Shown here: positions 48,398-55,970 of the stretch, piece after piece
How the letters are laid out: each line of letters opens with the position of its first letter
Numbering within the stretch: position 1 is the first letter of the stretch
Made by a program: the position numbers and the translations under genes
The notes under the pieces: generated by a model
Databases searched by the model: none
Seen by the model: the letters and a program-made list of their open reading frames with translations, nothing else
Told to the model about the DNA's origin: nothing
Origin: Verrucomicrobiota bacterium
Lineage (GTDB): Bacteria > Verrucomicrobiota > Verrucomicrobiia > Verrucomicrobiales > Akkermansiaceae
NCBI GenBank assembly: GCA_004293445.1
Contig: RDYP01000007.1
Coordinates: forward strand, 1 to 64,000
Direction of reading: 5' to 3'
Length of the DNA: 64,000 nucleotides

Positions 48398-49258
48398 TCA
48401 GAGAAAGCGCTGAAGAATAGGAGCCAGCATCCGGACACTTTCCTCCGGCCACGCTGTCCGCGGGGTCATGATCGCCCCGTCCAAAGAACGATGCTCCGGC
48501 CATTCCGCCTCGACGGGAATCTCCGGCACCGCGCGGGCAATGATCCGCTTGGCCGCCGCAACGTTTGCCTGCAAATGCCCCATCACCGCCTCCGCCGTCA
48601 CCGGAGCCTCGTCCGTTTTCCAACAATCGTAGTCCGTGATCATCGCCAAGGTCGCCAACGCGATCTCCGCCTCCCGCGCCAACTTCGCCTCGGGCAAATT
48701 CGTCATCCCCACCACATCGAACCCGAGCTGGCGATTGCCCTCGCTCTCGGCCCGGGTCGAAAAGGCCGGACCATCCATGTTCACGTAGGTGCCGCCATCG
48801 TGCACCGCCACCGCCTCGGGCTGCGACGCCGCTTTGAGAATTCCACGTAGCCCGGCACTCACCGGATCGCCGAAAGAAACGTGCCCGACGATCCCGCGCC
48901 CGAAAAACGTGTGCTGCTCCCGACGACTGGTCCGATCAAAATACTGATCCGGCAAGACGATGTCCCGAGGCCGATACGCCTCCTTCAAACTCCCCACCGC
49001 GGTGACGCAAATCAGGAAGCGAACCCCGGCGTCGCGCAGCGCCCACAGGTTTGCACGATGATTGATCTCCGTCGGCAACAGACGATGCCCCCGACCATGG
49101 CGTGGCAGGAACCAAACTTCGCGCCCACCCAGAGATCCGCCAACCAAGGCGTCCGATGGCGAACCGAAAGGCGTCTCCACCACCCGCTCTTCCGCTTTCT
49201 CGAAGCCCTCGATTTCATACAAACCGCTTCCTCCAATGATACCGATCGCCGCTGCCAT
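48398..49258 (-). CDS. mtnP: S-methyl-5'-thioadenosine phosphorylase
   Basis: A 286-residue phosphorylase of methionine salvage. GIIGGSGLYEIEGF begins the protein. LPRHGRGHRLLPTEINHRAN is the phosphate/substrate region. VGMTNLPEAKLAREAEI with AMITDYDCWK is diagnostic for methylthioadenosine rather than guanosine. The hexapeptide-like insertions of human MTAP are absent. Divergent from the L,D-transpeptidase gene, 117 bp apart; no other mtn genes are nearby. Confidence 0.92.
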   Translation of the reverse strand: MAAAIGIIGGSGLYEIEGFEKAEERVVETPFGSPSDALVGGSLGGREVWFLPRHGRGHRLLPTEINHRANLWALRDAGVRFLICVTAVGSLKEAYRPRDIVLPDQYFDRTSRREQHTFFGRGIVGHVSFGDPVSAGLRGILKAASQPEAVAVHDGGTYVNMDGPAFSTRAESEGNRQLGFDVVGMTNLPEAKLAREAEIALATLAMITDYDCWKTDEAPVTAEAVMGHLQANVAAAKRIIARAVPEIPVEAEWPEHRSLDGAIMTPRTAWPEESVRMLAPILQRFL

Positions 49259-49375
49259 CCCGCCGGTCTAGCCGCCCGACGCGGAAGCGTCGAGCACAGC
49301 GGCATCCGCGCTTCACGGGGAATTCACGATTCCCTGCGCGACAGTCTCGATCGCCCACGCCACACTCCGAACTCG

Positions 49376-50128
49376 ATGAGCCCACGCGCTTCGATTTTTC
49401 TCCTCCTGTCCTTCCTCACCAGCCTGCTTCCCGCCTGTCGCGGCAAAGAGGAAAGCAGCGGGATCGATCCCACCGCACCCCTCCCCGGACCCGCTCGCGC
49501 CCGGGCCGCCGCTAAGCGGACCCGCCCGGAACTGGAACGCGCCCTCGCCGCAAAAAACCTGCGCCTAGGCGACCCCGTCTTCCTCCGCGCCTTCAAAGAG
49601 GAAGCCCTGCTCGAACTCTGGGTCCTCCAGCGTGCCAGTGGACGATACCAACATTTCCGCACCTGGAGCATCGCCGCGCTTTCGGGTGGACCGGGACCGA
49701 AACTCGCCGAAGGAGATCGCCAGGTGCCCGAAGGCTTCTACTACGTGCCGCCCTCGGCAATGAAGCCCGACAGCCGTTTTCACCTCGCCTTCAACATCGG
49801 CTACCCCAACGCCTACGATCGCCACCATCGTCGGACCGGCAGCCACATCATGGTCCACGGCGACCGGGTCTCGATCGGATGCCTTGCCATGACCGATGAG
49901 CGGATCGAGGAAATCTACACCCTCTGCGCCGCCGCCCTCGACGGTGGCCAGCCATTCTTTCGCATCCACCTTTTTCCCTTCCGCATGAATGACGAACGAA
50001 TGGCACGGGAGACGAAAAGCGAGTGGTTCGATTTCTGGCAAAATCTTCGCGAAGGCCACGACCACTTCGAGCGTCTCGGTCTTCCTCCCGAAGTCGACAT
50101 CAACCAAGGCCGCTATCGCTTCCGCTGA
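49376..50128 (+). CDS. L,D-transpeptidase (YkuD/YafK-type) lipoprotein
   Basis: A 250-residue protein from ATG 49376. The signal peptide ends in a lipobox, SLLPAC (Cys21). The catalytic motif is [15 protein letters not shown], with His161, Ser166 and Cys169 (H-x4-S-x-G-C). [19 protein letters not shown] is the strand region before it. These enzymes make 3-3 cross-links or attach or release proteins at peptidoglycan; the YafK/DpaA-like C-terminus cannot be settled here. A tRNA gene follows. Confidence 0.88.
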   Translation: MSPRASIFLLLSFLTSLLPACRGKEESSGIDPTAPLPGPARARAAAKRTRPELERALAAKNLRLGDPVFLRAFKEEALLELWVLQRASGRYQHFRTWSIAALSGGPGPKLAEGDRQVPEGFYYVPPSAMKPDSRFHLAFNIGYPNAYDRHHRRTGSHIMVHGDRVSIGCLAMTDERIEEIYTLCAAALDGGQPFFRIHLFPFRMNDERMARETKSEWFDFWQNLREGHDHFERLGLPPEVDINQGRYRFR

Positions 50129-50198
50129 GATCGACCCTTCTTTCCTGCCATCCGTTTTTGACTTCCGCCATTCGACGAGCTAAGCAGACGCCCGAAAA

Positions 50199-50272
50199 GC
50201 ACCCGTAGCTCAGCTGGATAGAGCACCCGCCTTCTAAGCGGACGGTCACTGGTTCGAATCCAGTCGGGTGTG
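50199..50272 (+). tRNA. tRNA-Arg (anticodon UCU)
   Basis: A 74-nt cloverleaf: acceptor GCACCCG pairs with CGGGTGT (first pair G-U), D-arm AGCTCAGCTGGATAGAG, anticodon loop CTTCTAA (UCU), T-arm ACTGGTTCGAATCCAGT, discriminator G. The anticodon stem CCCGC/GCGGA has a C-A mismatch at its outer pair (27-43). The CCA end is not encoded. The last 16 nt are copied again 76 bp downstream. Confidence 0.93.
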
Positions 50273-50310
50273 CTTCACACCTATATTCCAAAACGGTCCG
50301 GAGGACGCAC
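50257..50310 (+). repeat. Direct repeat copy 1: tRNA-Arg 3' end plus 38-nt flank
   Basis: 54 bp identical to 50333-50386, period 76 bp. This copy begins inside the T-arm of the tRNA gene (AATCCAGTCGGGTGTG) and runs on through the flank to GGAGGACGCAC. Confidence 0.95.
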
Positions 50311-50332
50311 ACCAGATGGAGCGACGGAGCTC

Positions 50333-50386
50333 AATCCAGTCGGGTGTGCTTCACACCTATATTCCAAAACGGTCCGGAGGACGCAC
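50333..50386 (+). repeat. Direct repeat copy 2: duplicated tRNA-Arg 3' end
   Basis: Perfect 54-bp copy of 50257-50310, separated from it by 22 bp. The tRNA part is only the last 16 nt, so it cannot make a tRNA. Duplicated tRNA 3' ends are the usual trace of tyrosine-recombinase integration, but no integrase is in the window. The 347-bp gap from the tRNA to tmk (50273-50619) holds this copy and the hairpins at 50386-50429, and otherwise nothing I recognise. Confidence 0.9.
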
Positions 50387-50429
50387 CCTACCCCATAAAA
50401 ATGGTAGGGACCGACCGCCGGGCGGTCCC
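50386..50429 (+). terminator. Two overlapping GC-rich hairpins after the tRNA region
   Basis: CCCTACC (50386-50392) pairs with GGTAGGG (50403-50409) around an A-rich loop. GGGACCG (50407-50413) pairs with CGGTCCC (50423-50429). The two stems share three bases, so they exclude each other. A terminator for the tRNA transcript or a dispersed intergenic repeat is possible; there is no T-tract. Confidence 0.5.
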
Positions 50430-50619
50430 AAGTCACCTGCGGCAGAGGAGGCAGCGGATTTGCGGATGCCTTGGCGATTCGCCCGCAGAGAAAAAGTGGG
50501 CGGGCCCAGCGGTCCAGCCTTACCGGATTGAGGTGGCTGCCGCCGATTGGCGTTTTCTCTTCCGCGTTCCCGTCCGCCCTTGCCCTCGGCCCGGCACTCT
50601 GGAAACCTCCTAGCGCCCC

Positions 50620-51216
50620 ATGAATCCCGGACTCTTCATCGTGCTCGAAGGCATCGACGGCACCGGCAAGTCGACCCAAACCCGCCGCCTCGCCGAGTGG
50701 TTCCGCACCCGAGGCCGCGAAGTCGTCGCCAGCCGCGAGCCCACCGACGGCCCCTGGGGCAGCAAGCTCCGCGCCACCGCCGCTACCGGACGACTGTCAC
50801 CGGAAGAGGAACTCGATCTCTTGCTGCACGACCGCCGCGATCACGTCGCGGAAGTCATCGCGCCCGCCCTCGCCGCCGGGAAAGTCGTCATCCTAGATCG
50901 CTACTACTTCTCAAACATGGCCTATCAAGGATCGCGCGGACTCGATCCTGCGGAGATCCGCCGCGTGAACGAGGCCTTTGCCCCCCGCCCCGATCTGCTG
51001 TTCATCCTCGATCTCGACGTGGAGACCGCCCTCTCCCGCATCACCGCCCGCGGCGATGTCGCCAACGAATTCGAGCGCGCCGAATCGCTGGCGAAATGCC
51101 GAGAAATCTTCCTCACCCTCGCCGACGAGCCTTTCGTGGAGACCGTCGACAGCGCGGCTGGGCTCGATGCCGTGCAGGCCCGCTTGCGGGAAATCGCAAC
51201 GGCCCGCGGATTCTGA
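50620..51216 (+). CDS. tmk: Thymidylate kinase
   Basis: A 198-residue kinase converting dTMP to dTDP. P-loop FIVLEGIDGTGKSTQTRRL, the DR[YH] motif ILDRYYFSNMAYQGSRG and the lid region RITARGDVANEFERAE are present. The length is slightly short but complete. It converges with the pseudopilin-like gene. Confidence 0.93.
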   Translation: MNPGLFIVLEGIDGTGKSTQTRRLAEWFRTRGREVVASREPTDGPWGSKLRATAATGRLSPEEELDLLLHDRRDHVAEVIAPALAAGKVVILDRYYFSNMAYQGSRGLDPAEIRRVNEAFAPRPDLLFILDLDVETALSRITARGDVANEFERAESLAKCREIFLTLADEPFVETVDSAAGLDAVQARLREIATARGF

Positions 51217-51251
51217 TCCACCGCGGGCGGGAGCGATTCCCTCGACCCTCC

Positions 51252-51896
51252 TCACTCGCTCGCCTGGCGCTCTTCCTCGGTCTTGAACCACACCGACTCC
51301 GGGCGCAGATCCGATTCGATCGTCATTCCCCGCGCGGAGCCGTCGAGCATCAACGCGGCCGCCTTGCCGGCGTAGCGCTCGGGATCGGGCATGATGGAAT
51401 CACCCAGCAAGGCATTCCCACCCTTTCTCGCGCCATCCGCCAGCACCATCACATTGGAAGGCTCGCGGAAATTGACCATCCGCTTCGGGCCGTCATCACC
51501 TTCGGAAGTCTCGTAACGACCCACCACCCGCGCATTCCAACCGTAGGAAAGGTTCGGCGACGAGGGATTGGAATCGAACTCCCGGTGACCCGGGCTTCTG
51601 AAAATTTCCAACTGCGACTCGTTCTTCGGATCCTCCACTAGCATGCCCCACCAGTAGAGATCCTGCGACTGATCCTTCCACACCGGAAGCTGACCGGAAT
51701 TGTCTTGGGTGTAGTTCTGCACCCGCACGCCGATGTCGCGCACTCGATTCACACTCGCCGCCAGTTGCGACTTCGCCCGCGCCCCGCGGGTCAGTGAGAA
51801 TACGAGCCCCGCAAGGGCCGCGATGATGGCGATGGTCACCAGCAGTTCCACCAGAGTGAAGCCCCCGGTACGTTTTCCGATCTTTGGTTTTTTCAT
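51252..51896 (-). CDS. Type IV pilin-like/pseudopilin protein
   Basis: A 214-residue protein from the ATG at 51894-51896. The prepilin peptidase site and N-methylated helix are clear: KRTGGFTLVELLVTIAIIAA (cleavage after Gly12, Phe+1, Glu+5). The globular part resembles the H-x9-DG family abundant in Planctomycetes/Verrucomicrobia (SYGWNARVVGRYETSEGDDG, ALMLDGSARGM). No secretion-apparatus genes are nearby. Confidence 0.85.
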   Translation of the reverse strand: MKKPKIGKRTGGFTLVELLVTIAIIAALAGLVFSLTRGARAKSQLAASVNRVRDIGVRVQNYTQDNSGQLPVWKDQSQDLYWWGMLVEDPKNESQLEIFRSPGHREFDSNPSSPNLSYGWNARVVGRYETSEGDDGPKRMVNFREPSNVMVLADGARKGGNALLGDSIMPDPERYAGKAAALMLDGSARGMTIESDLRPESVWFKTEEERQASE

Positions 51897-52096
51897 AAAG
51901 GATTTCTTCGGGCGCTCGAGCAGGCCGCTACGAAAACGCGCGCCCGCCGCACCAAAGGCACCACTTCCCCAGCCCGATTCAACCCGAAATCCTTCCAAGC
52001 TCAGGATAATCCATCGGCCGCCGGTCCAACCCACCCACTTGCAGATACCATCATCGGGCTGGTCAGATCCTTCACTTTGCTGTATCGCCTCTCCCC

Positions 52097-52792
52097 ATGC
52101 CGACCGATTTCCTCGATCCATCGAGCCTTCTTGAGAACGGAGGTCCGATTCTTTGGCTGCAAGCGGCGCTCGCATTTTTCGGAGCGGTGTTCGTGGTCGA
52201 ACGGCTGTTTTTCTTTCATCGGGCCCGGATCAATGCGGGCGATCTCTTGGTGGGTCTGTCCAATCACGTGCGCCGCAAGGCCTACGCTGAGGCCATGCAC
52301 GAAGCCGCCCGCGCGCCCGGCCCCGTCGCCCGGGTCGCGCATTCCGTTCTTCTGCGCCACTCCATGGAACGCCCCGACCTCCGCGACATCGCGCAGGAAG
52401 CCGGCCAGCTCGAGGTCCCGCGGATCGAGAAAAATCTCCGCGCCATCCTCGCCGTGGCGATGCTCGCGCCGATGACCGGGATGCTCGGCACCGTCCTCGG
52501 ATTGGCGGAAACCTTTCAGCGGATGAGCGAACGCGGAGGCTACGCCGGCCCGGCCGAACTGACTTCAGGCGTTCTTGCCGCACTTCTCACCACCGCTCTG
52601 GGACTCACCATCGCCATCCCCGCCTATCTGTTCTACCTCTACTTTCTCGGCCGGGCGAAGCGACTGTTCCACCGGATCGAACGCACCGGTATCGAAATGG
52701 TCAATATGATCTGCGACGCGCGGACCGACACCGGCATCGTCTCCATGCGCGACGAATTGGAAGCCCGCCGCCGCGAGGAACGCAAAAAATGA
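52097..52792 (+). CDS. ExbB/TolQ/MotA-type proton channel protein, second copy
   Basis: A 231-residue protein with three membrane helices (ILWLQAALAFFGAVFVVERL, AVAMLAPMTGMLGTVLGLAE, LLTTALGLTIAIPAYLFYLY). The APMTGMLGTVLGL and TTALGLTIAIP blocks define the family. It heads a four-gene run with ATGA overlaps into an ExbD-like gene. It is distinct in sequence from the copy at 26264. Confidence 0.9.
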   Translation: MPTDFLDPSSLLENGGPILWLQAALAFFGAVFVVERLFFFHRARINAGDLLVGLSNHVRRKAYAEAMHEAARAPGPVARVAHSVLLRHSMERPDLRDIAQEAGQLEVPRIEKNLRAILAVAMLAPMTGMLGTVLGLAETFQRMSERGGYAGPAELTSGVLAALLTTALGLTIAIPAYLFYLYFLGRAKRLFHRIERTGIEMVNMICDARTDTGIVSMRDELEARRREERKK

Positions 52793-53226
52793 AGCTGGAA
52801 TCGACCCTACCGGAACGGGCTGGCTTCTTCTTCGCGGTGCCAGCCTTCAATCTGTTCGCCCTCCTGCTGGTCTTCCTGATGCTCGGCCCCTCCTTCGTGA
52901 GTCAGTCGGGTGTGGCGGTGGAGCTGCCGGTATCGCGCTTCCAGATGGAACGCCAAGCCGACGCCACCGTGCTCAGCATCACCGCGGGGGAACCTCCCAT
53001 CTACTGGATCGAACGCGAGCCGGTCTCCATCGACGAACTCTCGGACCGCCTCGATACCCGCCGCGGCAGCGACGCCACGCCCGCGACCAGCGTGCTGCTG
53101 CGGGTCGATAAAGGGGTGCCCGCAGACGTCCAGCGACAGGTAGCCGAGATCGCCCTGCAAAAAGGACTGCGCGTGTATCTCCTCGGCCAACCGCAAGGCA
53201 CCGAGCCCGCCACGGAGTCGCAGTGA
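52789..53226 (+). CDS. ExbD/TolR-type protein, second copy
   Basis: A 145-residue protein overlapping the upstream stop by 4 bp. The single membrane helix is FAVPAFNLFALLLVFLMLGP. The position that is Asp in ExbD/TolR (D-x-x-F/L) reads PAFNLFALLL, so the proton-carrying Asp appears to be Asn. The periplasmic domain (WIEREPVSIDELSDRLDTRR, LLRVDKGVPADVQRQVAEIA) is ExbD-like. Confidence 0.8.
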   Translation: MKLESTLPERAGFFFAVPAFNLFALLLVFLMLGPSFVSQSGVAVELPVSRFQMERQADATVLSITAGEPPIYWIEREPVSIDELSDRLDTRRGSDATPATSVLLRVDKGVPADVQRQVAEIALQKGLRVYLLGQPQGTEPATESQ

Positions 53227-53269
53227 CGCCCTCGCGCGGTGGCCTACCCCGCTTCATTCCGCCCTGACC

Positions 53270-54013
53270 ATGTTCGGACTCCGCACCAAGCGCACCCATC
53301 GCGATCGTCAGTCGGGACTGGTTTTCCGCTGGCGCCTGCCGGTTGGCAGTCATTTGGGCTTCGTCGCGGCAGTCGGCGTGGTCGCCTTGCTGAGTGCCGG
53401 ACTCGCCACTGCGGTGAGGGTCCGCGTGGGCGGTCCTCCACGGGAACCGGAGCGACGCGGTGCTCTGGTGCTGGTTCCCCAAGGCCCGGAGTGGCGGGCC
53501 TTGGAAATGCTGGCGCTCGAAGCCGGCCCGATGCCGCGCCGTGAACATCCCGCCACGGAAGCCGCGATCGCCGGGCTTCTGGCTGGACAGGTGGCCGATG
53601 CCACCCCGCCGGGTCATGCCTATCAGCCTCGTTTGAGCCCGGTTCCCGTCAACTTGCCAAGCGTCGCGTCCATGTCCGACCGACGCCCCTCGCCCGGCGT
53701 GCTTCCAGCCCTGCCCACGCCGCCGCAACCCTCAGAGAATCCTCCTCCGCCCGAGACCTCGCAGCCATTGGTCCTCGCCGCGAACGGAATCCGAGCCATC
53801 GTCCCCCAAGACCCGCCACCCCCAGCACTCGCCCGCGGCAACCGCTACCTGCTCGCCTACGACGAGAGCGGTCGCGTCACACGCGTCACCACCCTTTTCG
53901 CGGAAACTCCCACAAGCGACGACCGCGCCGAGCTCTGGCTGCGCCAATTGCGTATCGAAAACGGAACTCGGGCCGGCGGCTGGACCGCGGTGGAAATTTC
54001 AAGCCGACCATGA
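53270..54013 (+). CDS. Proline-rich single-pass membrane protein, TonB-like position
   Basis: A 247-residue protein with one helix (LGFVAAVGVVALLSAGLATAV), a Pro-rich periplasmic stretch (LPALPTPPQPSENPPPPETS) and a C-terminal domain (YLLAYDESGRVTRVTTLFAE). The order ExbB, ExbD, Pro-rich anchored protein suggests a TonB/TolA-like partner. Sequence similarity to TonB is weak and the call rests mostly on context. Confidence 0.55.
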   Translation: MFGLRTKRTHRDRQSGLVFRWRLPVGSHLGFVAAVGVVALLSAGLATAVRVRVGGPPREPERRGALVLVPQGPEWRALEMLALEAGPMPRREHPATEAAIAGLLAGQVADATPPGHAYQPRLSPVPVNLPSVASMSDRRPSPGVLPALPTPPQPSENPPPPETSQPLVLAANGIRAIVPQDPPPPALARGNRYLLAYDESGRVTRVTTLFAETPTSDDRAELWLRQLRIENGTRAGGWTAVEISSRP

Positions 54014-54252
54014 TCGAACTCACCCTCACCGAACTGGCAGCAGGGAGCATCGGCCTCGCGATGATCCTCGCGGTCTTTTTCACTTGGGTCTCCCGCTGGT
54101 CCACCCGCAATGCCGAACGCCGCTCGCTGCGCCGTCGGGCCATCTGCCGCCTTTGCCTACAGGTCATTGAAGACAGCAGCCGCGACCGGATTTTCCACTG
54201 CCCCCACTGCGGTGCCGAGAACGAACGCGGCCGCGACCGCAGTCTGGGATGA
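54010..54252 (+). CDS. Small membrane protein with zinc ribbon
   Basis: An 80-residue protein overlapping the upstream gene by 4 bp. One membrane helix (GSIGLAMILAVFFTWVS) precedes a basic stretch and two Cys pairs, CRLCLQ and CPHCGAEN, that form a zinc ribbon. It closes the ExbB/ExbD-like run. Translational coupling implies a joint function, which is unknown. Confidence 0.7.
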   Translation: MIELTLTELAAGSIGLAMILAVFFTWVSRWSTRNAERRSLRRRAICRLCLQVIEDSSRDRIFHCPHCGAENERGRDRSLG

Positions 54253-54320
54253 GGCTTGCCACCCATCCCGCCAGTCTCTAAGCACGCCCACCAATCCCCG
54301 CCACGCCCCACTCACACACC

Positions 54321-55565
54321 ATGAGCGAAAGAAGAGTCGTCATCACCGGAATCGGCTGCGTCAGCCCGCTTGGCAATGATCTGCAATCCACCTGGGACGG
54401 CATGAAAGCCGGACGCAGCGGAATCGGCCACATCACCCAGCTCGATACCGAGCCCTACGAGTGCAAGATCGCCGGCGAGGTGAAAAATTTCGCCCCCGAC
54501 CCCTATTTCCGCGTTCCCAAGGATTCACGCCGGTCCGATCGCTACGTGCAGTTCGCCGTGGCCGCCGCGAAGATGGCGATGGAAGACAGCGGGCTCGATG
54601 TCTCGACCATCGATACCCGGCGCGTCGGAGTCATGGTCGGCAGCGGCATCGGCGGCCTCGGAACCCTCGAACGCGAGCACGAGGTCTGCCTCAGCAAGGG
54701 ACCGAAGCGCGTCTCGCCCTTCACGATCCCGATGATGATTTCCAACATCGCCAGCGGCATCATCTCGATGGAACACGGCCTCCACGGACCGAACATGGTG
54801 ATCGTCACCGCCTGCGCGACCTCCAACCACAACATCGGTGAAGCGTGGCGGATGATCAAATTCGGCGACGCCGATGCCTTCCTCGCCGGTGGCGCGGAAG
54901 CGACGATCCTGCCGATGGGCCTCGCTGGCTTCTCGAACATGAAGGCGCTCAGCACCCGGAACGATGAACCGGAAAAGGCTTCCCGCCCCTTCGACAAACA
55001 CCGCGACGGTTTCGTGATGGGCGAGGGCGCCGGGGTCGTGATGATCGAGGAGCTCGAGCACGCCAAGAAGCGCGGAGCGAAAATTTACGCCGAACTCGTC
55101 GGCTACGGCGTCAGTGCCGATGCCTACCACCTCAGCGCTCCCTCGCCCGATGGCTCAGGCCCGGCCTACGCGATCGCCATGTCGCTCAAGCACGGCAAGC
55201 TCAACCCCGAGGACGTGCAGTACCTTAACGCCCACGCCACCTCGACCGGCCTCGGCGACATCGCCGAAACCAAGGCCATCAAGCTGGCCTTCGGCGATCA
55301 CGCGAACAAGGGCCTGATGGTCAGCTCCACCAAGTCGATGACCGGCCACATGCTCGGCGCCGCCGGCGGCATCGAACTCATCGCCTCCGTGATGGCCATC
55401 GTCGACGGCGTGGTGCCACCCACCATCAACATCGAGGAACAGGACCCGGAATGCGATCTCGATGTCGTCCCGAACGTCGCCCGCGAGGTGAAGATCGACG
55501 TCGCCCTGAGCAACAGCTTCGGCTTCGGCGGACACAATGCCTCACTGCTGGTGAAGCGTTTCTAA
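54321..55565 (+). CDS. fabF: 3-oxoacyl-ACP synthase II (beta-ketoacyl-ACP synthase)
   Basis: A 414-residue condensing enzyme of fatty-acid synthesis. The catalytic triad is in VTACATSNHNIGEAW (Cys165), NAHATSTGLGDIAE and STKSMTGHMLGAAGG (His). The length and C-terminus (NSFGFGGHNASLLVKRF) are standard. No other fab genes adjoin; a hotdog thioesterase follows 10 bp later. Confidence 0.95.
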   Translation: MSERRVVITGIGCVSPLGNDLQSTWDGMKAGRSGIGHITQLDTEPYECKIAGEVKNFAPDPYFRVPKDSRRSDRYVQFAVAAAKMAMEDSGLDVSTIDTRRVGVMVGSGIGGLGTLEREHEVCLSKGPKRVSPFTIPMMISNIASGIISMEHGLHGPNMVIVTACATSNHNIGEAWRMIKFGDADAFLAGGAEATILPMGLAGFSNMKALSTRNDEPEKASRPFDKHRDGFVMGEGAGVVMIEELEHAKKRGAKIYAELVGYGVSADAYHLSAPSPDGSGPAYAIAMSLKHGKLNPEDVQYLNAHATSTGLGDIAETKAIKLAFGDHANKGLMVSSTKSMTGHMLGAAGGIELIASVMAIVDGVVPPTINIEEQDPECDLDVVPNVAREVKIDVALSNSFGFGGHNASLLVKRF

Positions 55566-55575
55566 CACCCAGGTG

Positions 55576-55965
55576 ATGGACCGCCCCTGCCACATTCATC
55601 GCACGGAAGTGGCATTCGGCGACACCGACTGCAGCGGCTGGCTGCACTTCCCGAAGATCTTCCGCCACGTCGAGGAGGCCGAACACGGCTTTCTCCGCGG
55701 GCGCGGTGTGATGATCTTTGACCGCGCCCTCGGCGGCTGGCCCCGAGTCCACGTGTCTTGCGACTACAAGCAAGCCCTGCGCTTCGGCGACCCGATCGAG
55801 GTCCGTCTGGGCATCGATCGGATCGGCTCCAGTTCCCTGCATTGGTGCTTCGAGGTCTGGCGGGACGGCGAATGCTGCGCCTCCGGGAAGATGAGCACGG
55901 TCCGCGTCGACGCCACGGGGAAGGCGATACCGATCGACGCCGACACTCGGGCCCGCTTGGCCTGA
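55576..55965 (+). CDS. Hotdog-fold acyl-CoA thioesterase (YbgC/4HBT-like)
   Basis: A 129-residue thioesterase from ATG 55576 (a GTG three bases earlier is also in frame). EVAFGDTDCSGWLHFPKIFR has the Asp of the YbgC/4HBT active site, and FEVWRDGECCASGKM the hotdog strand. It probably hydrolyses an acyl-CoA or acyl-ACP and is likely cotranscribed with fabF. Confidence 0.85.
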   Translation: MDRPCHIHRTEVAFGDTDCSGWLHFPKIFRHVEEAEHGFLRGRGVMIFDRALGGWPRVHVSCDYKQALRFGDPIEVRLGIDRIGSSSLHWCFEVWRDGECCASGKMSTVRVDATGKAIPIDADTRARLA

Positions 55966-55970
55966 TCGCC

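Noticed and set aside
49273-49286. GACGC-GGAA-GCGTC hairpin upstream of mtnP as a riboswitch
   Set aside because: A single short stem with no further conserved structure. SAM-type riboswitch elements are absent.
50257-50386. CRISPR-like direct repeat
   Set aside because: Only two copies, one of them inside a tRNA gene, with no spacer array or cas genes.
50268-50613. Small open frames across the duplicated tRNA end
   Set aside because: They begin inside the tRNA 3' end and repeat because the DNA repeats; no start signal or domain.
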